The position numbers were made by a program, and so were the translations under genes. Positions 1 to 8,249 of a stretch of 46,159 nucleotides of DNA are shown here, piece after piece. Position 1 is the stretch's first letter. Each line of letters starts with the position of its first letter. This DNA is from Chloroflexota bacterium (GTDB taxonomy: Bacteria; Chloroflexota; Dehalococcoidia; Lucifugimonadales; Lucifugimonadaceae): positions 1-46,159 of the forward strand of contig JABIHL010000073.1 in NCBI GenBank assembly GCA_018649665.1, read 5' to 3'. The notes under the pieces are model-generated. The model saw only the letters and a program-made list of their open reading frames with translations. It was not told where the DNA came from and did not search any database.

Positions 1-624
1 TAGGGCAAGTCCTATTTCATCCCCGAGTTCTTCTTTCATAGCAATCACTGAATCAACCGTGATGTTGAACCCTTTTTCGGTCATCACGCCACGGTTGCCA
101 TATTTTTCGTCAGGTATGTAGTCACCGTAGTGGAAATCAGGCATGTCTTTCAGCGTGGGCGATCCATGAAAAGCAACGCCCTGTTTGATGATCGAGAAGT
201 TCTGGGGAAGTTCTTTCATCGCCTTCACGTTGGCGGCGAAATCTTCGGGTTGGTAACCGGCTACCGGTTCGCGATATCCGCCGTTGTAGACCTGCACTTT
301 GTCTCGAATTTTACCGCCCATCAGCTTGTAGATGGGTGCGCCTAGCGCTTTTCCTGCGATGTCCCATAGGGCGATTTCAATTGCGCTAACACCCGATCCC
401 CACGGCTTGAATCCACCAGTGCGTCGAATCCTGAGCAGCACTCGCTCCACGTCGGTCGGATCGAGTCCTACGATCATGTTCCTGTAGTACTCGATCTGCG
501 GACCGAAGAACGGCTCGTTACGTGATCGCTCGGCGCCACCGATTCCGTCGATTCCCTCGTCGGTAGTAATCCGAATAACAGGATTGTCACCGATTACGGC
601 GTACTTGATATCAGTGATCTTCAT
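1..624 (-). CDS. Enolase-superfamily (mandelate racemase/muconate lactonizing) protein, partial, C-terminus off the left edge
   Basis: Manual translation from ATG at 624: MKITDIKYAVIGDNPVIRITTDEGIDGIG...PWGSGVSAIEIALWDIAGKA...GGKIRDKVQVYNG; open to position 1; close paralog of the next two genes; absent from the ORF track because it has no stop in the window. Confidence 0.9.
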   Translation of the reverse strand, partial: MKITDIKYAVIGDNPVIRITTDEGIDGIGGAERSRNEPFFGPQIEYYRNMIVGLDPTDVERVLLRIRRTGGFKPWGSGVSAIEIALWDIAGKALGAPIYKLMGGKIRDKVQVYNGGYREPVAGYQPEDFAANVKAMKELPQNFSIIKQGVAFHGSPTLKDMPDFHYGDYIPDEKYGNRGVMTEKGFNITVDSVIAMKEELGDEIGLAL

Positions 625-679
625 TTCAACTCAACTCCGAGTTCCTAGCCAACGTGGTTATTTTCTGCCGCGGCATTCT

Positions 680-728
680 ACGCTCGAATCATTCGAGAGG
701 TTCGATTATTTTCAAATGATTCGAGCGT
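680..728 (-). repeat. 14-bp perfect inverted repeat between tandem enolase paralogs
   Basis: acgctcgaatcatt (680-693) and aatgattcgagcgt (715-728), 21-nt spacer. Confidence 0.85.
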
Positions 729-737
729 GGCTACGGT

Positions 738-1937
738 CTAGTCGCCGAAGAATCCGGCGTCTTCATCTCGGAGGTACTTCTTGGCCTCTTCTGGGATGAA
801 GGTGATTCCAAGACCGGGCTTGTCGTTCACAGCGATGTGGCTATTCTCGACCCCATAACTATCGAGACCATCGAGAATGTCGTACCACCAACTCGGTTCG
901 GCAGTCGGCAACTCGAACGCAATGTAGTTCTCTGGAAGAACTGCTGCGAGATGTACGTGAGCAGCAAGTCCGATCGCACCATCAACCGTTCCGTGCGGTG
1001 CGAACAGGATGCCGTGAAGATCAGCGTATTCGGCGATGAACTTCATCTCTTGTAGTCCGCCGACATCGGCTGGATCTGGACCCAGAACGTTCACAGCGTT
1101 TCGTTCGATCAGTTCAACGAAGTTCTGTCGCAAGTAAATCTGCTCGCCGGTGTGAATCGGAGTCGATGTGTAAGGCGTGACCTGCGTGTAGAGATCGGCG
1201 AGAACGTACGGCGTGTAGTCGCCCGTCAGCATGTCTTCGAGCCACATCACGTTCATACCCTCGACCGCTTTCGCAAGCTTCAAGGCGTCGACAACGGTGA
1301 ATCCTGGTCCACAATCCAGGGCAAGTCCCACATCATCGCCCAGCACATCGGCCATGGCCTCGATGCACTTGATCATGTGGTTGAAGCCTTTGGGAGTCAT
1401 CAGACCACGATTGGGATGTCGTCCACCTAGACCGGTCGAAGGAGTTCCGTAGTAGAAATCTTTGACGTCAGTCGCCATATTGCCGTGGAAGGCGATTCCT
1501 TGCTTGATGATGGAGAAATTCTCTGGCGAATCCTTCATCTTCTGCATGATGTCGGCGTAGTGCTCAGGTTCTGTGCCCTGAAGCTTGAACCGAACGTTTC
1601 CGTTGTAAACCTGAACCTTGTCTCGAATCTTGCCGCCGAGCAGCTTGTAGATAGGAAGATTCGCTGCTTTGCCCGCGATGTCCCAAAGTGCAAATTCGAT
1701 CGCACTTACGGCAGCGCCCCACGGCTTGAATGAACCCATTCGGCGAATTCCGAGCATTACCCGCTCGACGTCCGTTGGATCCTTACCAATGACCATGTCT
1801 CGGTAGAACTCGATCATGGGTTTGAGATAAGGCTTGGCGAGTTCGGCGGCACCAATACCGTCGATGCCTTCGTCAGTAGTGACGCGCACCACCGGGTGTC
1901 CCCCGATTATTGCGACTTTCAGGTCGGTAATTTTCAT
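738..1937 (-). CDS. Enolase-superfamily dehydratase/racemase-like protein (mandelate racemase-like)
   Basis: 399 aa; ALWDIAGKA, ALDCGPG, MWLED, HTGEQ, PDPADVGG and FAPHG motifs match metal ligands and the Asp-His dyad of the superfamily. Confidence 0.92.
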   Translation of the reverse strand: MKITDLKVAIIGGHPVVRVTTDEGIDGIGAAELAKPYLKPMIEFYRDMVIGKDPTDVERVMLGIRRMGSFKPWGAAVSAIEFALWDIAGKAANLPIYKLLGGKIRDKVQVYNGNVRFKLQGTEPEHYADIMQKMKDSPENFSIIKQGIAFHGNMATDVKDFYYGTPSTGLGGRHPNRGLMTPKGFNHMIKCIEAMADVLGDDVGLALDCGPGFTVVDALKLAKAVEGMNVMWLEDMLTGDYTPYVLADLYTQVTPYTSTPIHTGEQIYLRQNFVELIERNAVNVLGPDPADVGGLQEMKFIAEYADLHGILFAPHGTVDGAIGLAAHVHLAAVLPENYIAFELPTAEPSWWYDILDGLDSYGVENSHIAVNDKPGLGITFIPEEAKKYLRDEDAGFFGD

Positions 1938-1975
1938 TTCAGCTCCGTGCCACGGTGTGGCGTTTTCTTGATAGC

Positions 1976-1991
1976 GGCGAATTTCTTCGCC
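1976..1991 (-). repeat. Short intergenic hairpin between tandem enolase paralogs
   Basis: ggcgaa-tttc-ttcgcc perfect 6-bp stem. Confidence 0.5.
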
Positions 1992-2044
1992 TGAGTCAAA
2001 GTTGGTTTACTTGGTAAATAGTGATGTCTTGGAGACGGCTGAAC

Positions 2045-3241
2045 TTAGTTGTCGAAGAAGTCGGCGTCTTCTTCACGTAGGTACTTTTTCGCTTCTTCTG
2101 GGATGAACGTGAGTCCGAGCCCTGGCGTGCTAGGCACATCGATGTGGCTGTCGGTTACAGCGAACTGGTCGCCACCTTCCATGATGTCGAGCCACCATTC
2201 GGGCTTGGCTTGTGGAAGTTCGAACGCAATGTAGTTCTCGGGAAGCACCGCTGCTAGATGAGTCTGTGCTGCAAGCCCGATAAGTCCGTCGAACGTGCCG
2301 TGTGGTGCAAAGAGTATTCCGTGGAGATCTGCGTACTCAGCGATGAACTTCATCTCGGCGATACCACCAACGTCGGCGACGTCGGGTCCGAGAACATTCA
2401 CTGCATTTCGTTCGATTAGCTCTACGAAATTCTGGCGAAGGTATATCTGCTCGCCAGTGTGGATTGGAGTGCTCGTGTATGGCGTAATTTGCGTGTACAG
2501 ATCGGCGAGAACGAACGGTGAGTAGTCGCCTGTCACCATGTCTTCTAGCCACATGATGTTCGAACCTTCAAGTTCTTTTGCCAGCTTCAAAGCATCGGGA
2601 ACGGTCATGCCGGGACCGCAGTCGAGTGCAAGCCCTACATCATCACCGAGCACATCAAGCATCGCCTCTACAACCGAAACGAGGTACTTGAAACCCTTGC
2701 CTGTAATTGTTCCTCGGTTCGGGTAACGATTAGTCGTTACTGGTGTGCCGTAGTAGAAGCCTTCTCGGTTCTGCATACCGCCGTGGAACGAGACAGCCTG
2801 TTTGATGATTGAGAAGTTGTAAGGGTGATCCTTCATCTTCTGCATGTTTATGGCGAAATCTTCTGGCTCTCTTCCGTCGCCCTCCATCTCGTAGCGCACG
2901 TTGCCGTTGTAGACCTGAACCTTGTCGCGAATCTTGCCACCGAGCAGTTTGTAGGTTGGAACACCGGCTGCTTTGCCTGCTATGTCCCAAAGCGCCATTT
3001 CTATCGCACTGACCGCTGTGCCCCAAGGCTTGAACGACCCCATGCGACGAATACCGAGCATGACCCGTTCGACATCCGTTGGGTCTTTGCCAACAATCAT
3101 GTCTCGGTAGAACTCGACCATCGGCTTGAGGTAAGGCTTGGCGGTTTCACCAGCCCCGACACCGTCGATGCCCTCGTCGGTCGTGACTCGGACAACGGGT
3201 GCATTGCCGATGATGGCGACTTTCAGGTCAGTGATCTTCAT
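2045..3241 (-). CDS. Enolase-superfamily dehydratase/racemase-like protein (mandelate racemase-like)
   Basis: 398 aa; strongly similar along its length to 738..1937; same motifs. Confidence 0.92.
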   Translation of the reverse strand: MKITDLKVAIIGNAPVVRVTTDEGIDGVGAGETAKPYLKPMVEFYRDMIVGKDPTDVERVMLGIRRMGSFKPWGTAVSAIEMALWDIAGKAAGVPTYKLLGGKIRDKVQVYNGNVRYEMEGDGREPEDFAINMQKMKDHPYNFSIIKQAVSFHGGMQNREGFYYGTPVTTNRYPNRGTITGKGFKYLVSVVEAMLDVLGDDVGLALDCGPGMTVPDALKLAKELEGSNIMWLEDMVTGDYSPFVLADLYTQITPYTSTPIHTGEQIYLRQNFVELIERNAVNVLGPDVADVGGIAEMKFIAEYADLHGILFAPHGTFDGLIGLAAQTHLAAVLPENYIAFELPQAKPEWWLDIMEGGDQFAVTDSHIDVPSTPGLGLTFIPEEAKKYLREEDADFFDN

Positions 3242-3551
3242 TATCTAGCTCCGGGTAAGAATCTCTAGCGGCGATGTTGGCTGAAAAATACGACCGAAAT
3301 TCTATGCCCGGATCATGACGAACGGACTGTAATTCGCATGAATATCGTTGAAATGATTGTTTTGGTGCAAATTCCGCTAAATATCCGGGAACCTTTTCCA
3401 AGAACCCGTGTCTTGTACTTGTGAGGCCGATGAAAGCACGGGAGTATTTCGTTTAACGCCCTTGATCGGGTTTCGATTGTGAGGACTTCGGAATAAGATT
3501 TGTCGCATTGAAATCGATCTGCTGCCTCAATGGCAACCCAACGGAGACAAA

Positions 3552-4553
3552 ATGCGAGTAGCGACTTGGCGTGGTGGTACAGAAATAACAATTGACGAAG
3601 TTCCGACTCCGAAGGCGGGTCCGAGCGAGTTGGTGATGAAGGTTCTTTCATCGGGAATTTGCGGAACTGACATTCACAAGACTCAGGGTTTATTTCCTGC
3701 TACGCCGCCCGACATTCTCGGTCACGAGTTCGTTGGTCCTGTTATTGAAGTCGGAGAAGGCGTCGATGAGTCGCTTATGGGCAAGATCATCGGCTGTACT
3801 CTGAATCCTGCATGTGGTGAATGTCAGGGCTGTCTCACATGGTCGGCAATGCACTGCGAGCGAAACAAGCGCTACTCAGGCGGATTCGCCGAGTACGTTC
3901 TTGTTGATCACCGACAGGCGCACATCGTTCCTGACGGACTCGACCACGAAACTGCCTCGATGGCAGAACCGTTGGCATGTGTTATCTCGACTTTGAACAT
4001 GATCGATGTCGAAGATGGCTGCGATGCGCTTGTGGTCGGTGGAGGGCTGCTGGGATTGCTGACAGTTGGAATGCTCAAGCTGCGCGGCGCAAAGAACATC
4101 ATCCTCTCTGAACCAAACGCACAGCGGCTCGGGATGGGCAAGCAATTTGGCGCAACTCATCTGAATGACCCAACTAAAGACGATCTCGCCGAACTGGTGA
4201 AAGAAGTCACCGGCGGCTACGGCGTGAAGATCGGTGCTGAGGCAGTTGGAGTACCGGCATTAGTAGCCAATGTTTCGAAGCTGATCCGACCCCGTGGGAA
4301 TCTGGTCTTGGTTGGCGTGTCGCCACAAGGTTCAGCGTTGCCGGTCGATCTTTACGATCTGCACTACAAAGAGATCACCATGAGCGGTGCGTTCGGTGCA
4401 GGTGACGCCTTTGGTGAAGCTCTTGAAACGCTGTCAAAGTTGAATCTTGAAGGTGTCGTGAGTGGGCGATTCCCTCTAGAAGAAACGTCGAAGGCGTTGG
4501 AGATATCGGCAAAGGGCGGTGGTGTGAAGTACATGATCGCCCCACACGACTAA
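3552..4553 (+). CDS. Zinc-dependent alcohol dehydrogenase (MDR family, threonine/sorbitol dehydrogenase-like)
   Basis: SSGICGTDIHK, GHEFVG, structural-zinc cysteines CGECQGCLTWSAMHC, Rossmann VVGGGLLG. Confidence 0.9.
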   Translation: MRVATWRGGTEITIDEVPTPKAGPSELVMKVLSSGICGTDIHKTQGLFPATPPDILGHEFVGPVIEVGEGVDESLMGKIIGCTLNPACGECQGCLTWSAMHCERNKRYSGGFAEYVLVDHRQAHIVPDGLDHETASMAEPLACVISTLNMIDVEDGCDALVVGGGLLGLLTVGMLKLRGAKNIILSEPNAQRLGMGKQFGATHLNDPTKDDLAELVKEVTGGYGVKIGAEAVGVPALVANVSKLIRPRGNLVLVGVSPQGSALPVDLYDLHYKEITMSGAFGAGDAFGEALETLSKLNLEGVVSGRFPLEETSKALEISAKGGGVKYMIAPHD

Positions 4554-4667
4554 TCGCAATATAGATCACTTAATGCTGGCACACCGACCAATACAGCGGT
4601 AGTCTGCGTTCGCTTGCAACATTCAGAAAATAAATTCGCACCATCGGTGCTGCGGTAGAGGTAATAC

Positions 4668-6323
4668 ATGGCAAAGCTCTCGGGTGGAGAAGCCCTCATC
4701 AAATCTTTGGTTCGTGAGGGAGTCGAAGTCATTTTCGGTCTGCCAGGAGTTCAGATGTACGGCATAGTCGCTGCATTGCGAGATGAACCGAGCATCAAGT
4801 TCGTTGTTACTCGAAACGAAACATCTACTACCTACATGGCAGATGGCTACGCTCGAACCACAGGCAGAGCCGGTGTTGCGATGGTTGTGCCAGGACCCGG
4901 AATCTACAACGCTGGTGGTGGACTTTCAACCGCCTTTTCACGATCGTCTCCGGTTGTGTTGATTGCGGGCCAGATTCCTCGAGACGGTATTGGCAAGAAT
5001 TTTGGTGGACTTCATGAAGTGAATGACCAGAAGGAAATCACTAATCCGGTAACCAAATGGCAGAAGCAGGTTCTTCGTCCCCACGAGGTTCCTGAAGGCA
5101 TCCACGAAGCATTCAAACAGGCACAGTCGGATCGACCTTCGCCAGTTCACTTCGAACTTCCTCCAGAGACTATGGTCGAACGGGAAGAAGTTGAACTTCT
5201 AGAGCCTGCAAAGATCGAACGTAAAGTTCCTGTCGACTCGATTATCGAACAGGCTGCAAAGGAAATCGCAGCCGCTCGTAAGCCGGTTATTTACGCAGGT
5301 GGCGGTATCGCTCGATCTGACGCCGAAGCCGAACTCGTAGCGTTCGCAGAAGCTCATCAGATTGCTGTGTTAACTTCCGCAGGCGGTAAAGGAACGATGT
5401 CGGAGCGACACACTCTGGCCCTAGGTGGATCGCTCGGACCAACGGGGCAACTGAAGGACTACATCGAGGATGCTGATGTTGTTATCGGTATCGGAACTCG
5501 GTTCTCGATGCGTAATCAGGCAGCAGCCGAAGCTCGACTTATACATGTTGATGTCGACCCTGAAATGATCGGTCACGTGCACCAGAACTCTCTTGGTGTA
5601 ATCGGCGATGTGAAGGTGTCGCTGCCGAAACTCAGTACTGCGATAACTGCCGCCGGTGGCGGAAAGTGGAACTCACCAGCTGCGGAAGTTGCCAAAATTC
5701 AAGAGAATCTCACTAACAGCGATGAAGAGATCAACCAGCCGCAAGAGGACTACCTTCGAGCGTTACAAGAGGGTGCTCCCGACGATGCGATCATGATCTT
5801 CGGCATGACTCAGCTTGGCTACTACTCACGTCCTCGCTGGATCACTGAGAACCCGAAGTCGTACATCGATTCTGGGTACTCGGGAAACCTCGGATTTGCG
5901 TTCCCGACTGCATTGGGAGCCAAGGTCGGAAACCCCGACAAGCCGGTTATTTGTGTTTCAGGTGATGGTGGATTCATGTACAACTCATCGGAGATTTCGA
6001 CGGCTGTGAAGTACGGAATCAACCTTGTAACCGTGATCTACAACGATGGTCACTACGGGAACGTGGCTCGTGACATGGACGACGACTTTGGTGGCACATA
6101 CGAGACAGATTTTGTGAACCCCGACTTCGTAAAACTTGCCGAAGCCTACGGCGCTGTTGGTATCCGGGCTGAAGGTCCGCTCGACGTGAAGAACGTACTG
6201 CCTAAGGCGCTAGCGATGAACAAGCCAGTATTCATCGACGTACCAGTCTCACGAGTACCACGACCGAAGCAGTGGTCAGCCCGTGCTCCATGGACAACCC
6301 CGCAGGATGGCCTGTTGGATTAG
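4668..6323 (+). CDS. Thiamine pyrophosphate-dependent enzyme (acetolactate synthase / benzoylformate decarboxylase-like)
   Basis: 551 aa; RNETSTTYMADGYAR, PGPGIYNAGGGL, TPP-binding GDGGFMYNSSEISTAVKYGINLVTVIYND. Confidence 0.92.
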   Translation: MAKLSGGEALIKSLVREGVEVIFGLPGVQMYGIVAALRDEPSIKFVVTRNETSTTYMADGYARTTGRAGVAMVVPGPGIYNAGGGLSTAFSRSSPVVLIAGQIPRDGIGKNFGGLHEVNDQKEITNPVTKWQKQVLRPHEVPEGIHEAFKQAQSDRPSPVHFELPPETMVEREEVELLEPAKIERKVPVDSIIEQAAKEIAAARKPVIYAGGGIARSDAEAELVAFAEAHQIAVLTSAGGKGTMSERHTLALGGSLGPTGQLKDYIEDADVVIGIGTRFSMRNQAAAEARLIHVDVDPEMIGHVHQNSLGVIGDVKVSLPKLSTAITAAGGGKWNSPAAEVAKIQENLTNSDEEINQPQEDYLRALQEGAPDDAIMIFGMTQLGYYSRPRWITENPKSYIDSGYSGNLGFAFPTALGAKVGNPDKPVICVSGDGGFMYNSSEISTAVKYGINLVTVIYNDGHYGNVARDMDDDFGGTYETDFVNPDFVKLAEAYGAVGIRAEGPLDVKNVLPKALAMNKPVFIDVPVSRVPRPKQWSARAPWTTPQDGLLD

Positions 6324-6336
6324 GTTTGTTATCAAT

Positions 6337-7158
6337 ATGGATGAGCTAACTTCGAACGTACTTGATTGGCTAAACAAGTCTGGATTTCCCACGGAATACA
6401 GGGTTGCCCAAACGTTGATTAACAATTCATTTATCACGCGGCAAGGCGATATTTATGAAGATTTAGAGTCAGGATCTAAGCGGGAAATCGACATCGTCGG
6501 CACGCGGTTGTTCAATGCGTCAGAAAATTCGTTGCTGTCGTTGACACTTGTCGTTGAATGTAAATCGTCCGCAGATAAACCTTGGGTACTGTTTCAATCG
6601 CCAAAATCAGACTCTGATTTTTCTGATGTATTTCATAACATATTCTGGCAACAGACCTCAGGCTCTGATTCGGCGATTCGGTTCCTCAATGATGTAAAGG
6701 AGAAAATCCTTAAAGTCGAAGGACGCAATTCTTCCAAGATCTACTCGGAAGTACCACATGCTTTTTCAGTGGTACAGGGGCTGAGAAAACCAAAAACTCC
6801 AGACGCATCATACGCGGCGAGTACAGGAGTTACTAAAGCGGCCGTTTCGCAGCGCCTCAGAGCAAATGGTTACTCAGAATATGAATCCCCACACGTGGAG
6901 TTTATTTGGCCACTAATCGTGTTGGATGCGCCATTGTTTGTCGCTACACCAGACGATTCAGGCGAATTTGAGCTGACGCGATGCGACAACGCTGTTTTGG
7001 AGTGGCAAAGCACCGTTGGAGAAGTTGACAGAATCGACATCAGAATTGTCACGCCCGAGGGTCTGCCAGAATTTCTTTATTGGGCCATCGGAGCATTGAA
7101 TACGGTTGTTGAACACGCAGGCAGCGAATTGGACTCGATGTTCAACGAATGGAAGTAG
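6337..7158 (+). CDS. Hypothetical protein with PD-(D/E)XK restriction-endonuclease-like motif
   Basis: Start at MDELTSNVLDWL (6337) rather than 6283, which lies inside the upstream gene; KREIDIVG...LTLVVECKSS resembles a D...ExK nuclease core. Confidence 0.65.
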   Translation: MDELTSNVLDWLNKSGFPTEYRVAQTLINNSFITRQGDIYEDLESGSKREIDIVGTRLFNASENSLLSLTLVVECKSSADKPWVLFQSPKSDSDFSDVFHNIFWQQTSGSDSAIRFLNDVKEKILKVEGRNSSKIYSEVPHAFSVVQGLRKPKTPDASYAASTGVTKAAVSQRLRANGYSEYESPHVEFIWPLIVLDAPLFVATPDDSGEFELTRCDNAVLEWQSTVGEVDRIDIRIVTPEGLPEFLYWAIGALNTVVEHAGSELDSMFNEWK

Positions 7159-7181
7159 CCTACCGCAGGTCCGATTTCTAT

Positions 7182-8141
7182 TCACTTGACCCCGCCCTCG
7201 TGCGGCCTGAGGGCTGCTTCTATTGCGAAGTTGGCTGGGGTTGGGATGCCTAGTTCTTTGCCCATTTCGACTACTCGGGCGTTGAGGAGTCCGATTTCGA
7301 TGGGATTGCCAGCGATTAGATCGTGTCCCATTGAACCGATGATGAACGGCTCGCGACCCTGCGTCGTCTTCAGCGTTGTGTCCACAAGTTCCTGCGTAAT
7401 CTCTATGCCTTTTGCTCTTGCGATCGCTGCGACTTCAGAAAGCACCTGACGATACATTTCGGTCGTCGTTTCCTGAGCGAATATGTCGCCAATCGGCTTG
7501 CGAGTTAGAGCTGTCATTCCACTCAGAGCGCAGATGAAAGTGAACTTCATCCACAGCGCCATTTCGATATTGTCGTGTGCTTCAGCAGCTAGCCCGGCAG
7601 CGACGCAGCGTTCAACGAGTGCAGTTACTCGTTCCGAGGTCGTGCCTCCGGCGTGTTGCGAGGCGGCCATATCGCCAATGACCAGCGAACCGGGACCACC
7701 AGCTTGCTTCACGACTCCCGGCTCCGATATCAATGCTGAAACAGTAGCTGTACATCCGAGAACATGCTCGGCTCCGAACACCTTACTTAGGAGAGGTTCG
7801 CTGTCGATACCGTTCTGCATCGAAATAATAAGCGTGCCTTCGCCGACCATTCCGCCGGAAGCCATTGCTTCGATAGCGGCATCAGTACCCCAGCTCTTCA
7901 CGGCGAATATCACCAGATCGACTCTGTCTACGGTCGACATATCGTCGGTCGCTGCACACTCGACTTCGAAATCGCCAAGTAGGACTGACTGCAACTGAAG
8001 TCCGTTCTTGTTGATGGCGTCCAAATGCGGTCCTCGGGCGATCATCGTCACCTGTGCTCCGGCTCTTGCTAGAGCTCCGCCGTAGTACGCACCGGTGCCG
8101 CCTGCACCCACAACTGCCACTCTGAAATCGTTATCGCTCAA
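7182..8141 (-). CDS. 2-dehydropantoate 2-reductase family protein
   Basis: FRVAVVGAGGTGAYYGGALARAG Rossmann N-terminus; likely TTG start at 8141 (LSDNDFRVAVVG); the ORF-track extension to 8258 runs into the divergent gene. Confidence 0.88.
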   Translation of the reverse strand: MSDNDFRVAVVGAGGTGAYYGGALARAGAQVTMIARGPHLDAINKNGLQLQSVLLGDFEVECAATDDMSTVDRVDLVIFAVKSWGTDAAIEAMASGGMVGEGTLIISMQNGIDSEPLLSKVFGAEHVLGCTATVSALISEPGVVKQAGGPGSLVIGDMAASQHAGGTTSERVTALVERCVAAGLAAEAHDNIEMALWMKFTFICALSGMTALTRKPIGDIFAQETTTEMYRQVLSEVAAIARAKGIEITQELVDTTLKTTQGREPFIIGSMGHDLIAGNPIEIGLLNARVVEMGKELGIPTPANFAIEAALRPHEGGVK

Positions 8142-8249
8142 CTGCTTTTCTTTCTTTGTGCTGTCATGAAACGTCGATTCATTGATACTGGCGCCAATCT
8201 TAGGGTAGATAGGACGGCGAGTGAACAGCAATCGTCTATCATCTGGCGC

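Noticed and set aside
2730-3268. Long ORFs opposite and out of frame with the enolase paralogs (98 aa minus, 147 aa plus)
   Set aside because: Shadow ORFs in coding sequence; no domain similarity recognised
3313-3651. 112-aa minus-strand ORF over the enolase/ADH intergenic region
   Set aside because: Overlaps the well-supported ADH start antisense; composition not protein-like
4638-4650. gcacc-atc-ggtgc 5-bp hairpin upstream of the TPP enzyme
   Set aside because: Too short to distinguish from chance without comparative data
7483-7998. 171-aa plus-strand ORF within the KPR-like gene
   Set aside because: Antisense shadow ORF, low-complexity composition
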